A stretch of DNA of 64,000 bases from Centroberyx gerrardi (lineage: Eukaryota > Chordata > Actinopteri > Beryciformes > Berycidae): NCBI RefSeq assembly GCF_048128805.1, contig NC_135997.1, positions 20,414,815-20,478,814 of the forward strand. The letters run 5' to 3'. Both the position numbers and the translations under genes were made by a program. Positions 41,501 to 60,429 of the stretch are shown here, piece by piece. Below the pieces are notes generated by a model. That model had not been told where the DNA came from, ran no database searches, and worked only from the letters and a program-made list of their open reading frames with translations. The first letter of the stretch is position 1, and each line of letters starts with the position of its first letter.

Positions 41501-44500
41501 GGGGTCAGAGAGGAAAGAACCAACCAGAGCAGAAAGATGGGGAAGTTGGGGGAGATTCAACTCAGGAAGTCACACAAGTCAACAGGGGATCATTCTATAT
41601 ACTTAACACTTTAAAACTTTAAAATCTGTCCACATATCTGTATGTATATATATATATGGTAAAATTAAACTAGAGTTTCTAGCCCCTGCTACAGAGTCAT
41701 ACTGTGCAATCAAAATAAAATTAAAATGCGACTGAAATGTTGAAGGAGCTAAGGAAAACTTGAAATTGTATTAATTTGAAGAATATGATTTAAGATATAT
41801 GATTTGAGTTAACCTTGTGCAGGATGTCAGAGAAAGCAATTTTTGTTATCCCCATAACTGATGTTTTGCGGTGATGTATGCTCATCTAACAAAATGTACC
41901 TTGTTTTTACGTTGCTTCTAAGCCAAGAAATGTTGAAGTGTTTTTATTCAGCCTACATTGTGTCCAGTTACTTTGAAAGCCTCAGTGACAAGCTGTGACA
42001 TCCTTCATTACAATGTCCCCTGACAGGAGTGAGCAGATTAGACAGAGGGCCATAGGTACACAAGTATGGGTTAATAAAGCACAAGGTTTAGCAAAAGCGA
42101 GACTAGAAACAAGGCAGAGAACTAAACTAAGAGAAAAGACAGCAGCAGGAGAGGGGAACAACAAGAGGGAAGGGCTGGGATGCAGCCCCATGAATTGCTC
42201 GTATTCATTTTCATAAATATTCACTATGCACACATACATATTCAACCATGCATTCCCCTTTGAATTTAGCAATTCATAGCTCTGACCCCGCTACTTTCCC
42301 GAATTCATTAGTGAATAGATCGTCCCCTGTGCCAATGATATTTCTACATAGTTCCTGACTGTTCACAATAGCAAAGAGTTGCTTTAGCATGTGGGAACAT
42401 GAAAACAGTTTCTACTGGCATCCTCATCCAGACCACAAATTGTCAAATTGAAAGTGCTTGATGCCTGCACAATCAAACTGCCTCCTCAACCCCTGACAAT
42501 CCACAGAGCGAAAGCCAAAACGAGCAATTCATAGGGCTGGATCCACTTAAAATTCTAAACTGACTCAATTTTGTCAATGCAAGAAACATTTCATGTACTT
42601 AAAAGGGAACCTTTTATCAGAATACTTCCTGCTTGCTTGTTTGCTCTCACATAATCTGACAGCTCTTGTATGCGGCCATTTTGGGCCAATCATTATGTAT
42701 AATTCAGTTGGGGAAGCACATGAAAGCAACTCATAGATACACACAAAGAGACACACAAAGAGGCACACACTCATCCACAGCTAGTAGATTCCCATCCAAA
42801 CCACATATTTTAAATCAATGGACTACAAGGTCTAAACATCTAATTTATACTTTTCTTGTCACTAGTTATGTCAACTAACATACTGGTTGTCTCTGCTGTC
42901 GAGAGACCATTACAATGTGAAGAACTGATAAAACTTCGGGGCAGTTGGTAGCAATAGAGTGGTAGCAATGCTAACCTGTTAGCTGTGCCCCGCCAGCACC
43001 TATATGGGCAGTGTGTGTGTGTATCTGATGACCCCCACTCTTGTGACACCTGATGGTAACCATGGCCCTCAAATCCAACATGTCTGACACAGAAGATGCA
43101 AAACATTCCCAGCTCTCCAACAACATGAAACTACACTTGGGGATCAAACCAGCACCACACATTCTCAGCTACACTAATAGCAATGACAAGGGCAGAAATA
43201 TTAATCATCAATTTACTAAAATACTGATAGTAAATATAATATTTTGCAGTTGGTGTTTGTGTAATTAATGCCATATTATGCAATTGCACATAAATAATAA
43301 ATACATTTTATGTTTTAGGCCCCATAATGTTCCATCTACAGATATGCTACAGATAGGCTGCAGAGCTGAAGCATCGGGTACCGAAAGTAAATTTCCCATT
43401 CATTTCTCACTTGGGGAACCTGATTATTAACCATAATGTTTTAGCAGTGTAAGGTAGACATACATCAGCTATGAGATTGTGAAACAACTATAAATGTTCC
43501 TGTAGAAGCCATCAGTCAATCTGATTTCAACTTGCTTCAAGTTTTATTCCTGAGCTGCTTCTGAAATACTACACTATCCACAAGCTTTAGTGAGTTCCCA
43601 CCAATTAGAGAGGTCACCGTTACCATAGAAACCAGAGCGAAATAATGTTAGCTGGCTAGCAACCTGTATCGATGATTCACCGTTCCTCCATTTTGCTGTT
43701 AGACATAGTAGAAGAGTGTGCACACGGACAAAAATCATTACAAATCAGTAAAACTTTTGGAAATGTCTATTGAGAAAATGAATAGGAAATTTACAAGGGG
43801 ACGGGCACGTTTCAACTCTATGGGCATTTTACTTTGGCAACTTGCGGATTTAATGGGGACACAAATTAACCAAACGATACCTTATGACCTCTCAATACTA
43901 AGAAATGTATATTTTTAAATATAGAACTGTTTGAAGATCTTTATATTTATAGGTCCTTTTGTACTCAAGTACAAAATGTACTATGGGTTTGTTACTGGCC
44001 AATTCTGGTTAATTTTGGCACCCAACATGCCACGTAAGCCTTGGTCCCAGAGCTAATGCTGGATAGGCCCAGAGCCATGCAATATTTTAGTTAGGCAAAC
44101 CTATCTGATGAATAATGGTCATCAGATTGGTGTTGGTGTCTTTAACTACAAGGTAGGCTAGATCCCCACGTCTACCCCCTCCTCCGTAGAGAACAGACAC
44201 TGAGAGGAAGTCAAACTCAAATACAAACTGAACTGGCAAACCTTTTAAACAGACACTGGCAAAGGACCCTGCTCACACCATGAAGCTGAGCTGAACTACA
44301 CTGGACTTACCTGGGTCCATTATATTCTCATTAATGTGAAAATACCAGTGTAACATTTTAAGGCATTGGAAATTATAGTTATTGTCTTCAGCAGGGTTAA
44401 GGATTGGAAAAAGAGACAAAAATCAATGTGGACAGCACAGTGGGCCGTAAGGAACAAGAGGTAGACTGAAAAAATATGGTTTGCCCAGATTTGGCACAAT

Positions 44501-45260
44501 TTCCCATCTACACTGCCTCAAAACATTACTTGTAATTCATGGCATTAACAAAATAATTGCAAGAGCTGTGCCAAGAAAGGGTGATGTTAAAAGAAAAGTA
44601 AGCTTCCGTGGGCCAGACCAGTGGAGTCCAAATCCAGACAGAACAGAGACTACTTGTAGCTCAGCTCAGCTGCAGTGTGAATAGGGTCAGAGTGTCCTCA
44701 TCTCTCCAAGATAACATTATAGGGTCCAGTAAGGCCCGTATCAAACAACTGTCTGATAATTATAAACAGATTAACAGTACATTACTGGCGTAAAAACACA
44801 CAGTATATTGTAATTATACCAGAATACACTCAAAACATTAGAGTTAAGTGCTCCACACTTCAGATATAAACGTTCAAATTCTCTAGTGTTAACAGTAACT
44901 ATTGTTTCAAAGCTACCACAAAATGTATGTAGCTTATAATATCTATATTATAATAACAAAAACTTTTCTTCTTTAAAACGGAAAAAAAACAAAGAAACTA
45001 GCAGCCAAAATATCCGCTTACTTGTCTTAGAAGTATCTTTTGACAAGTGGGGGCAGACAAGAGGTATATTGAAGACATTCGAAAGGAAAGTTAAAAATTT
45101 GAAACTTCAAAAATTGTCTTCAGGGAAAACAAGTGAAAAAGTGCAGTGAAAAAAAAAAAAGTCAACTGTTCCTTTAAAATGTTCTTATTGCTCACAGTCT
45201 GATACGAAGGAAAAAAAGCCATGTTGCAACCAGGAAAACACTGACTGCAGACAGGACCCC

Positions 45261-45301
<41 letters not shown>

Positions 45302-48049
45302 TGTGTGTGGACCAGGTTGTCCCAGCTCAAAGTGCTGTCGAACTGTAGAAGCCGGAGAACAAAGTGAAGAAAGCTAGGGAGGGGTGGAGGGATGGATGGA
45401 GTAAGGGAGTGGTAGTAGTAGAAAGAGGAGGAGGGGGTAGAAAAGTGCTGCTGCTGTTGTTGGAGGAGAGTTCAGGTGGTTTTGTCCTCTACCTTGTACC
45501 CTGGGGTGGCGGCTGCTTTGTGGGAGGCAGAGTGGCGCTGGGTGCCGTCCTTGCCTGGCGTGGCCGTCCGGTCCTTGGCCTTGGACTTGTGGCTCTGCCC
45601 TCCTCCTCCCTCCTGGCTCTCCACGTCTGTTGTGTTGCCTGAAGAACTGTCCTGCAGAGGAACAGATAAGGAGGGAGACACAGTGAAAGAAAAGGGGTTT
45701 GTGTTGGATGGGGTGCACTAAGGTCTTTTCATGTAGAAAGCTGAGTCATGTTTTGCTGAAGTTAATGACATGGGACCAGCAGGCATCTGTTGCTTAAGGT
45801 GACAGACATTCAAGACATATTTGTTGTACTTTCTATAAGTTTTATGTCCTCGATTTATGAATGGTAGCCATGCTGATACCATGAAATATGACTTTTTGTA
45901 ATGTCATGACATCATTGTCTAGTCCTCTTTTTAGTGGCTCAGGAGTACACTAGTTTCACATATCGGCAAGACAAGTCTGGCATAAGCCATTTGTCAGGGC
46001 AACTGAAATTGTAAAATAAAGCATAAGGCAAGGCGCTGATTGTATTTCTTGCAACCAATTACAGTAATTCATAAACAGCAGTAATGCAGGATAGAGGCAT
46101 GATGGGAGACTTCTACAACGACTACTACTGTTGTTGTTGCACAGCCTGCTGTCTTACAGATGAGTTCTTGTTCTTTTTGTCGTCCTTGCCATCCTCAGCA
46201 TCGTCTGAGTCGGGTTCGGAGTCCAGTGCGGGGAGCTCTGGATCCAGAGGAGGCTCAAACAGAGCCGTGTTCAATGGCAGGTAACGGAGCTCGTTGGGAG
46301 AGTACCTGTTAGAGAGAGAGCATCCAGAACACACAATTACACAATTACACACCACAGCTTAACACTTAGGAAAAGGTAACACATCTTGTTGGTAATTACC
46401 TAGAATATAAAAGAAAAACATGCAGGCAATAGCATTTTTCTGTATGGCTACATTTATCCTCAGTTCATCTTTCCCTTTTTAAACAAGCACAATAACCTTA
46501 TGTTTGCTGGCCTTGAAATCTTTCTCAAGCCATGGTGAGACATGAATTGTTGTGACAAGTATTTAGCGGGAAACTATTCACCTTTCCAATGTAAAGAAAA
46601 TTCATGCAAGAGGTAAGAGACGTGTCATTAGTCTTTTTAAATGAAAAGCATGTTAAAATGTATTAGAAATATTATTATCTGAGATAATGTACCTCTTGTA
46701 GTAGTCCTGGAACTGCCCCGGGATGAGGGCGACGGGGTAGGGCCCCGTCCTGGTCAGCTCTGGAGCCAGTACCTTGAACCTGCCCTGGGGCACCTGGATA
46801 ATCTAGGACAACAAAACAAACACACTAAATCTCAAGGCTGCTCAAGAGAAAACATTAAATTCTACACTACTGGTTTTGATTCCATCACATGGAGAGGCGA
46901 GGCTATGTGTGCTCAACATATTGGCCGTATGCATCTACTGGTACAGATTCTTGACTAATGTTCACAGTTTTACACATCTTGTACTTCGAGTCGCTCCCCC
47001 CTCCCTCTCTGAATGAGCAATATTATCTTAGTTCTGATACATGAAGAAGAAATATGATCTAAATAATAATCTGTGCTATGTTTGTTGTTGGCATCTAAAT
47101 ATACCCATAACGCTGTGCAGATGATGATAAAAGGAAAGGAGGAAGATGTTTACATACCACAGTGACCCATTTCATATCGGAAATAGGCCAGGCATTTTAA
47201 CCAGGTTTCTCATAATTAGAGTACAAACTTACCCACTCATATACAGAGTTGTGACATTTGCATGCGTACCCGAAACCTGGTTACTTACCGGGTTAAGAAC
47301 AAAATGTGTACTGTGTACATAAGCATAGCCAGTGATGCACAGACCGCTTTAGAGCTCTTTACAGAACCCTTGTATAATCTCGCTGAGTTCACTGTGTAAA
47401 TTGGACCTACGTGTGTCTGGAGGTCAAAGTAAGCTCTCCTCTCCTCCATGCGCTCCCTGTTGAAGTTACTGTTGAACTCTGCAGCCTTCTTGGCTGCCTT
47501 CTTGATGTACTCAGGAACCTTGCTGGCCTCCACCTTCTGAGGGTTCTGCTGCTGCATTTGCTGGAAAGGACAGTCAGTAGACAAAGAGTTTAAGATGGTA
47601 TGTGTACGTTTTTCATTAAAGGCATCCTAGTAAAATGAAATGCTACAGCAACCATCAGCACTATGTTCTACAGGCCTTTGTGTGCTACTTTCCATCCACA
47701 TTTGCTCTATTTTACTGTAAACCTTGTCAGCAACGCAAACTTCCCTTGTGTCTGTCCCAAATGAAAGCAAGAGTACTGGAGCTCCTGAATTTGACTAAAG
47801 CAACAGTGTTTTATCGCCAGTATCATTGATTTATCAATGATAAACTAATGTGAAAAGGCTTCATGTTACATTTAAAGTCAGTCGTACATTACACAGTTCT
47901 GAGGACTTTTTGTATGTGTGTAAAATGTGTACAACTTTGTTATTTATGTTCCTGTAATTCTGTTACTGATTCTCATACATACTGAATCTTTATTGTGTAG
48001 TGTGGGGAGAAATACTTTACTCTTTAGCTATCTTCACAGAGAAACCGTG

Positions 48050-48093
<44 letters not shown>

Positions 48094-51000
48094 AGTGTAT
48101 ACTTACAGAGTATTCTTTAGCTATTCTCTGCCTCTCTCTCTCCTGCAGTATGACTGAGTACTCGGAGTGTTTGGTGGGATACTCCTTTATCATCAGATCT
48201 ATCACCTCGTCACTCCGCAGTGCTGTCAGACCTGGAAACACACACACGCATTCACACAAGTGAGCACACTCTCACTGCATCACTCCAATAGAAAGACTAA
48301 AATTTTACTCGCCAAGTATATCACATGTACAAGGTGCCTGACTAGGTATTACAACTTTGAATGCAGTGCTCTGCTTTTGTGTAATCGACTGGTATGCTTT
48401 TGTGTACAATGTTATGAAAATGGTATGACAGTGTTAGGGATGATTCCTACCCAGAGTGCACTGTGTCTCAGTAATGACATTCTGTTCACGCAGGTAGAGC
48501 TTCTCTTTGTGGGACAAGTCTCTCCTCTCCAGGTCTACAGGGTGAAAAATAAACAGTATTACTGCCTGAAGTACAGCGTCAGGCAGGTCGTTCTTCTCCA
48601 AGTCAGCATACAGGTAAAGAGAACAGTATAAGTACAACAGTACTACAGCAAACAAATTCAACTACTGTGAGACAGGTCTTTCCTCTCCACGTATACACAG
48701 ATAAATGGAGCAGTATTAGTATTACAAGAATATCGCTCCTCTAAAAGTCTACACAGAAATAGAAAGTAAAATATTACTATAGCATCAGCAGAACAATGAG
48801 AAGAATCTGGGAGTCAAGCTTTTGAAACGGCACAACCCAATTATTTTTTTCCCTCTGTTCTGAGATCATTTTCTCAAGGGGTCATTTTTACCAGTTTCCA
48901 ATTATTGCTGGTGGCGAAGACAGACAAAGGACTAAGTAATATCACAGGTTGATGGAACAGTCACATTGGGTATGTTGGAAATTTAATTTGGAAGACAACA
49001 TTGGATTTTAAGTTTCTAAATCACAGCTTGTTAATTGTGTTGAAATAACTGCACGTCATTTACATATTGTACTAACTTATAAGTACAGTATCTACTGTAT
49101 GTGCAATGTTTGATCTATATAAGAGAACAACATGTAGTTAGAGTCAATAGTGGCGGTCAAAAAGTGTAATGAGCACATCCTCAGTCACTTTAATAGATAT
49201 TGTTTCAGCTCTTTCCTCCAATCTTACCAGGGTACTTCCTCTTGAAGGAGGTGACTCCCAGGTACTCGCTGACCTGCTCCTGCAGCATGTAGTACTCTCC
49301 TGTATCGTCTGCCGGCCACTTGTACTCTGTCAGGTTCTCTGCTGGGAAATATGTTGGACTGGAAGGGTGGGGGGACAAAACAGGGATTGAAGTTTGAAAC
49401 CAGAGTAAGCCTTTTAAAGATACATTTTTAGTTACATTTCTTGTCTGGCAAGTTTACCCACTCTGAAACAGAAAGGGTGGGAAACCGTATAATGCACAAA
49501 ACACAGATTTATTTGCTACAAATAGTGCTGAAAAATTACAAGCACTTCAAAGCAAAAAATGGCAGCAAGCTCATGCTGCCTGAGGAAGAGCGCCAAGCTT
49601 GAAACGCATTGCAAATGAGTAGCTGCCCCACCAAGCCTAATTGTATTCATTTTTTGCTTTGAAGTGCTTGTAATTTTTCAGCACTATTTGTAGCAAATGC
49701 ATCTGTTGTTTGTGCATTATACGGTTTCCCACCCTTTCTATTTCATGTTTCTCTGACCCTTTGGGAACCGTTTTTTTCCACTGCCTTTTTGTGTGGATTC
49801 CAAGTTTACCCGCTCTACCAGCCATTTCCCAAAGTCAAGTTATCATTAAGACTGTCTTAGTTTCAACAAAAGTCATTAAGACAAAGATTATCTTTGTAAC
49901 ATTCTCTACAGGAAGTAACAGCACTGCTAAATCTGTGTGAAATCCTGGCATGTACTTTCTTGACAGAATATTTGATACATCTTTAGATTTTTAAGTTTTA
50001 TGATTTTTAAGTTTATCAGATGGCAGAACTTTTTTGCTAAAGTTTGATGTCACCCCAATATCTCTTCTAATATCCATTATATAGTTACAATGTTTCCATA
50101 TATTTGAACAGTTAAAAATATAAAACTGAACAGTTCATTTTATCAAATACGCAAAAAAAAATTAGACGATGACATTTTTTCCCCTTGCCGTACCAAAGAA
50201 ATATTGCAGGAAGACACCAAAAAAATGATGTAGCCTACATACATAACTTGTTTTCTGAGGTTAACTACAGCGACTGGCATTTTAACAAATACTGAAATCC
50301 AGCACCATTAACTTAACTTCAAATTGCTATAAATGCTTTCAAGCGAGCACATTGCCAAGTTGCTAAGCGACATGACAAGCACAAAGCCAACCCACCCAGG
50401 CTCCTGGCTGGAGGTGTCGCAGCTCCGGGAGCTGTCCCCAGAACCCATTCTCCTCCTCTTGGGAGGCTGGCTCCCATCGTTGGACTCCTCCTCTGTTACA
50501 TCCTCCTGTAGAGGCAGAAAAAACATATACAGCCAACATGTGAAAATCAGAAACAGTAACATGGATAGACAATTGCCCACATAATAGGTTCCTCAGTTGC
50601 ATTCCCCTGTGGAAGGCAGGTAAAGAACCATAAAACCTTGAAAAGTACTGTGTTACACTAGCTTTACAACATCACCCTGAGGCACGAATAGGAGTTTTTA
50701 AACTTTCACCCCACAATCTGAAGTGAGCACATTTTGTCTCACCCTGGTACACATTTGCAGCCCCTCAAATGCACTTGCTTTTGACGTTATGAATCTTACT
50801 GAATCATTTAATCTTAATCAGTCTGTAATGGGGGCCACTCATACAAAAGGATTTACCTTGGGTTTGCCCTGTACAGCAGTGGTCCTTAACTCCGATACCA
50901 GAGTACTACTGATTTTCTATTCTGCCAGGTAGTTAACTGCATTCACCTGTTGCCTCAGGTCGAAGCAGTACCTGATTTGACAGCTAGAATGAAAACTACC

Positions 51001-51822
51001 TGACAAAACAGGAAACCAGCAGTCCTCTGTGCCCCAAGGACTGGAGTGGAGGACCACTGCTGAGGACTTCTGTGTAACTGCCTCCTTCCACCTCTAACCC
51101 GTGTATCCCAGCTCTCTCCCGCATTAACTCACATAAACTCACACTGCAACTAAGTTTTCTGAGGCTTTCATGTCATCACCCTACATTGATACTGGCTCTA
51201 AACAGAGGAATTGGTTAATCTTTTCAACAGTACCTGCTTTAAGAGTTTTGGTATGGTTGCGCCCAAATGACTAAAACTCGGGCTTTAGCGACACAAAGCA
51301 GATAACTTCAACCTGAGATTCTGGAAAGTAGACGCGCAAAATGACACCAGTGTAAAACCAAAACAAAAGCATGAGCTTACACACACAGTTGCCAATGAGG
51401 CAGGCAAGGGCATTGACTAGCTTCAGGTTAGCTTTGCCCAGGCGCCCGTAGAAACGAGTTACAGTATTTAAAGTTTCTCGCTTAGAAATTTCAAAAAACA
51501 AAACAAAATTTTATTTGTAAACACGGCGGGGAGGAAGTTAGCCAACTTTAGCAGGCTAACCATTCAGCACACAGTTGGAAACAAAGGGGTGATGCTAACG
51601 TCGCTAACAGTTGTCATTCATTAACAAGCTAGCCGCTGGTTGGCTAGCTAGCTAGCTAGCCGTTAGCTAGGCAAACACACATGCAGAGCTCCAAAAACAG
51701 AGCTATTCGTGATTTTGTTACTGTAGTTTTCTGCAGAGTACAACTGGTACCTTTATGGATTGTGCTCCCGGAGTTGCGGGGTTGCTATCGCAAGGCGGTC
51801 TGACGGGCAGTACAGCAGCCAT
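38510..51822 (-). CDS. phf10: PHF10 (BAF45a), PBAF chromatin-remodelling subunit with SAY region and two PHD fingers, twelve exons
   Basis: Minus-strand exons are 51822-51751, 50505-50396, 49358-49228, 48534-48451, 48231-48107, 47560-47411, 46802-46693, 46305-46158, 45651-45493, 40499-40391, 39014-38826 and 38607-38510, with continuous phase and 494 residues (human 498). The start is [21 protein letters not shown] nuclear-signal-like [11 protein letters not shown] lies near residue 42. The SAY region runs from about 62 to 300 (ends with [22 protein letters not shown]). An acidic/Ser-Gly linker follows. PHD1 is at about 372-425 (CGICQKGKE) and PHD2 at about 429-473 ([16 protein letters not shown]). 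The Lys-rich tail ends KSKSAQK. The protein is one of the alternative BAF45 subunits that tune PBAF in proliferating progenitors. Intron 9 (40500-45492) is by far the longest and separates the PHD exons from the SAY exons. In human, shorter isoforms lack the PHDs. Confidence 0.96.
40826..40915. repeat. Short inverted-repeat element (90 bp) in PHF10 intron 9
   Basis: AGTATCAGATTGACTTC (40826-40842) matches the reverse complement of 40899-40915 at 16 of 17 bases. The interior also contains repeated GAAGTCAG words. Perhaps a tiny MITE; family unknown. Confidence 0.5.
43619..43632. promoter_or_regulatory. X-box-like motif GTTACCATAGAAAC
   Basis: It fits the RFX X-box pattern (GTTNCCATGGNAAC) at all but one base. 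A GTTAGCTGGCTAGC patch follows at 43648-43661. It lies deep in PHF10 intron 9. It may be the trace of a promoter; no coding exon is recognised next to it. Confidence 0.3.
45263..45308. repeat. (GT)n microsatellite
   Basis: It lies in PHF10 intron 9, about 185 bases downstream of the exon 9 donor; in the transcript it reads as a CA repeat. Confidence 0.93.
48044..48090. repeat. (GT)n microsatellite next to PHF10 exon 5 donor
   Basis: The run lies 16 bases from the exon 5 donor (48106-48105). In the PHF10 transcript it is a CA repeat directly after GTAAGTATACACTCATA. Confidence 0.93.
49470..49739. mobile_element. Long inverted repeat, two 92-bp arms around an 86-bp centre
   Basis: Arms 49470-49561 and 49648-49739 are inverted copies with only about four differences; both contain GGAAACCGTATAATGCACAA (last base uncertain by arm) and TGCTACAAATAGTGCTGAAA. 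The centre has CTGAGGA followed by GAAACGC, resembling a hammerhead-ribozyme core. No target duplication was seen. It lies in PHF10 intron 2. It may be a fold-back MITE or two head-to-head pieces of a Penelope-like element. Confidence 0.75.
50874..51062. mobile_element. MITE with CAGCAGTGGTCCT inverted ends, 189 bp
   Basis: The left end CAGCAGTGGTCCT and right end AGGACCACTGCTG are exact reverse complements (13 bp). The CAGTGG start is typical of hAT derivatives. A clear 8-bp target duplication is not visible. It lies in PHF10 intron 1. Confidence 0.65.
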
Positions 51823-53130
51823 GTTTAGCCCAGCTAGCTCTGACTCTAACTGCTACCTCCAACAGCCGAGGGGACAGTCCGACAGTCCTGCTGCTGGATC
51901 CCATTGCTCGTAGGGCAAGTGGGCGTGGTCACTGCTGTTTCTGTTACCTCCATCTGTACATTTATGTTCTGCACATATTTCTGTACATATACTACTACAA
52001 TCTGTAAACCTGATCATGTGGACAGATTACACTGCATATTTGCACATCATCAGGACACATTTTTGTGCATTGTTCCATCTGTACACACACTTACAGCGGC
52101 TCAGTTGTCCCTGATCACAGTGATATGAAATGCAATATGTGTATGCAAGCTACCTGGTGCCAGCATCAGATGTACAACATAGCCTACTTCCTGGAAAAAA
52201 AGGTTTAGTCTGACAAAAGTGTCTCTTCAGACACATGAGTAGACATGATTTATTGACATAGAGACAAAATAATAATGACAAAAACTGATCCTTTTCTGGT
52301 GTGGTATGTATGACTTTGTTATTATGTAAGTAGATCACTCATTTCTTTTTGTCCATCTGAAGCCTATTTGAGCCTATATTCAGTTTTTCTTTCGGTGTGT
52401 GGGTCTTTATTCATTAAGACTGTAGCCACATAAGAACACTTGGGTGTAGGGAAGGATTCAGAGTATAAGATGTTGTTTTCCAAAATATATTGCATTTTTT
52501 ATTATGCTTTATGTCTTTTGATGAACTGTGTTTATCAATTGTATGATACAGTTGCCTTAAATCCAAGATCATTATTTTATATATATTTTTTTATATTGAG
52601 AGGCCTAAAAAAATTAAAATAACTAAACCCTATTTTCCTTTGGTATCTATGGTTTCCAAGCATTTTCCATAGTAATTATGATAGTCCCCCACAAGGGTTC
52701 CTCAAGATATTTCTCACAACAAAATTGATATAACTGTGTTACATGAATTTTACATTGTTCACCCTGTAGTTTATGCTACATACTGATACATACTGACTGC
52801 AAACAATGGAACAAAATAGACCTGTACTGTGATTTGCAACAAACGGTACAACATGAAATAAGTAAATGGGCTTGAACGGAAAACAGTGTTTATACAACAG
52901 CGCCACCCTGTGGCAGACCCTACAGTCCTCGGCCCAGTGACGGGGCTTTTATTTTGAAACGAAAAAACAACGTACGGGAAGTCGGAGGGAAAAATCAGCT
53001 GGGATCCGCGGAAATCATCATCGGGGCGATTTTCCTTCACTTCATCCATCTGTCAGCCTCACTTACCCCCTTCTCCCTGTATCCTGTTCCAGAAAACAAG
53101 ACATTTTGTTGTTATAACGGCACACTGGCG
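51823..53130. promoter_or_regulatory. Divergent region between PHF10 and RAB4A
   Basis: Both genes start from this 1.3-kb stretch. The first 80 bases carry the PHF10 start side and the last few hundred the RAB4A leader (52.9-53.13 kb). A CTCF-like motif on the minus strand, GCGCCACCCTGTGG, is at 52900-52913. The middle is AT-rich with nothing I can name. Confidence 0.5.
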
Positions 53131-58653
<5,523 letters not shown>

Positions 58654-58835
58654 TGGGCACGCCCACACACACACACACACACACACAGACAAGGTGAAAG
58701 GGCAAGGGGGTGTGTGCCTGTGTGTGTGTGTGTGTGACCCCCAAAATTAAACAAAGCTCTTCTTGCTGTGTGGGCACTGTTGTGTGTGTGCATTTGCTAT
58801 GTGGAAAGGCTGGTGCACAAGACAGTAAACTTTCA

Positions 58836-58990
58836 AGGAACAGTTCACCCCAAAATGGAAGTTCCCTAACCCTCATTATATACTCACCCCATGTCAGTCT
58901 CTAAACAGCTCATGCAGCGAAATCAAAGTGTTTTGCGGTCAAACAATTGCACTCTGAGTCCAAAAATTGCTATATTAACCTCACAGACAC
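58836..58990 (+). mobile_element. Second copy of the AGGAACAGTTCACC dispersed repeat
   Basis: CAAGGAACAGTTCACCCCAA with ATACTCACCCCATG parallels the copy at 7455 and the common fish repeat family. The right end is approximate. Confidence 0.5.
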
Positions 58991-59479
58991 TTAATAATTA
59001 CAGTATGACCCACTCACATGCTCTGATCAGAGCACACATGCTGTATGACTACAACCTAAGACTTATTTAAATTGCTTAACTCAAAACTTATTTGTGCATC
59101 CTGGTCTTATTTAACCAGGCAAGTTGACTGAGAACCCTTTCATATTTACATCTGCGGCCTGGGGGAGCAGCTGCAGGCTTGAGGAGGGTCGTGTAACTTC
59201 GTGTTCTTATCTGAAAGCTGCCCAGCACAGTCCTGGTCTCACTGTTGGCTGCTGAGTTCCACTTTCTGTTCAGTGCTTTGCCTAAGGGCTCCTCGAAGGA
59301 AATGGCTGGAGGAAGAGAAAGTGTCTTTCTCAGTTTCTTCACCAGACCGAGGATTTGAAGCAGCAGCTTATCCTGCACAATTTCACAAACCAGTAGGCTT
59401 CAGCCACATACAGCTGATATAAAACACCAATAACCTGCATATCAGTGGCTTTATCCAACCTGCTCCACTATTCTTATCT

Positions 59480-59485
<6 letters not shown>

Positions 59486-59564
<79 letters not shown>
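59486..59564. repeat. (GT)n microsatellite, about 40 units
   Basis: The longest dinucleotide run of the window, uninterrupted. Confidence 0.97.
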
Positions 59565-59566
<2 letters not shown>

Positions 59567-60136
59567 CCAGGCAGGTTTGTGAAGACCAGGAGAAGGACAG
59601 ACGTAGGGGACCCAAAAAAATGTTGGGTTCAGGTTGCTGTGGTAGCGACTCTTCCCTGACCTTTGACCTTTGATCTTCGACCTTCGCACGGACCCTTCAG
59701 AACCTTTTTGAACCTTCATTGTTATGGCTGTATCTGCAGAGAGCTGAGAAGACTTCCTAGCCACGCCCCCTCTCAGAACTCTGAGGTAACTCTGGTCACA
59801 ACCACAGACCGCCCGCCTCCCAACAACCTGCTCCACTATTGGACCAAACCCTTCCCAGCCCTCCAATCAGGATGTGAAATTACATGATGTGTTGTGTTCT
59901 CACTTCCTGGACTGCTCTCTGCACCCCAGACCTCTCTCTCTCTCTCGCTCCTTATCTCTCTACTTGTCTACTTCCCTTCCTACCTATATACTTACTTTCC
60001 TGCTTATCACCTGACCCACCTACCTACTTCCCTATTTACCTCTTTGTCACCCTACCCACACACCTACCTACATACCTACCAGTCTACATGTCACCCTCCC
60101 CATCCTTACTGGCCCACTTGCTTACCTACACATCTA

Positions 60137-60429
60137 CAGCTTTCCCATGGGCCTTGAAAATCCTTGAAAGTCTTTGGATTTGAGAAAATATGGCTTTATA
60201 AAAGTATTTTAAAATGAATGGATGGCATTGAAAGTACTTGTTTTTTAAAATAATTAAAATATTACATGAAGGATTTCACCATGCCGCATCTATGATGTCT
60301 AATTCTGACCAATGTCATGTCTCAACCCAAAATATGACAATTTTGAGTCCTTGGATTTCACCAACCAAGGCCTTGAAAGTGAATGAAAAGGCCTTGAATT
60401 TGAATTTAAATTTGAGTGTGTGAACCCTG
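60137..60429. mobile_element. DNA-repeat insertion (GGCCTTGAAA type) inside the pyrimidine tract
   Basis: AT-rich sequence with repeated CCTTGAAA words breaks the pyrimidine tract sharply. The ends read ACAG and CTGT, and ATCT lies just outside both (60132-60135 and 60431-60434), a possible 4-bp target duplication. The ends GGCCTTGAAAATCC and GGCCTTGAATTTG are partly mirror images. Confidence 0.55.

Noticed and set aside
43718-43918. 66-codon open frame after the X-box-like motif
   Set aside because: No recognisable domain and no splice context; random frames of this length are common in AT-rich introns.
59930-60180. Leucine/proline-rich open frames
   Set aside because: They are translations of the low-complexity pyrimidine tract.
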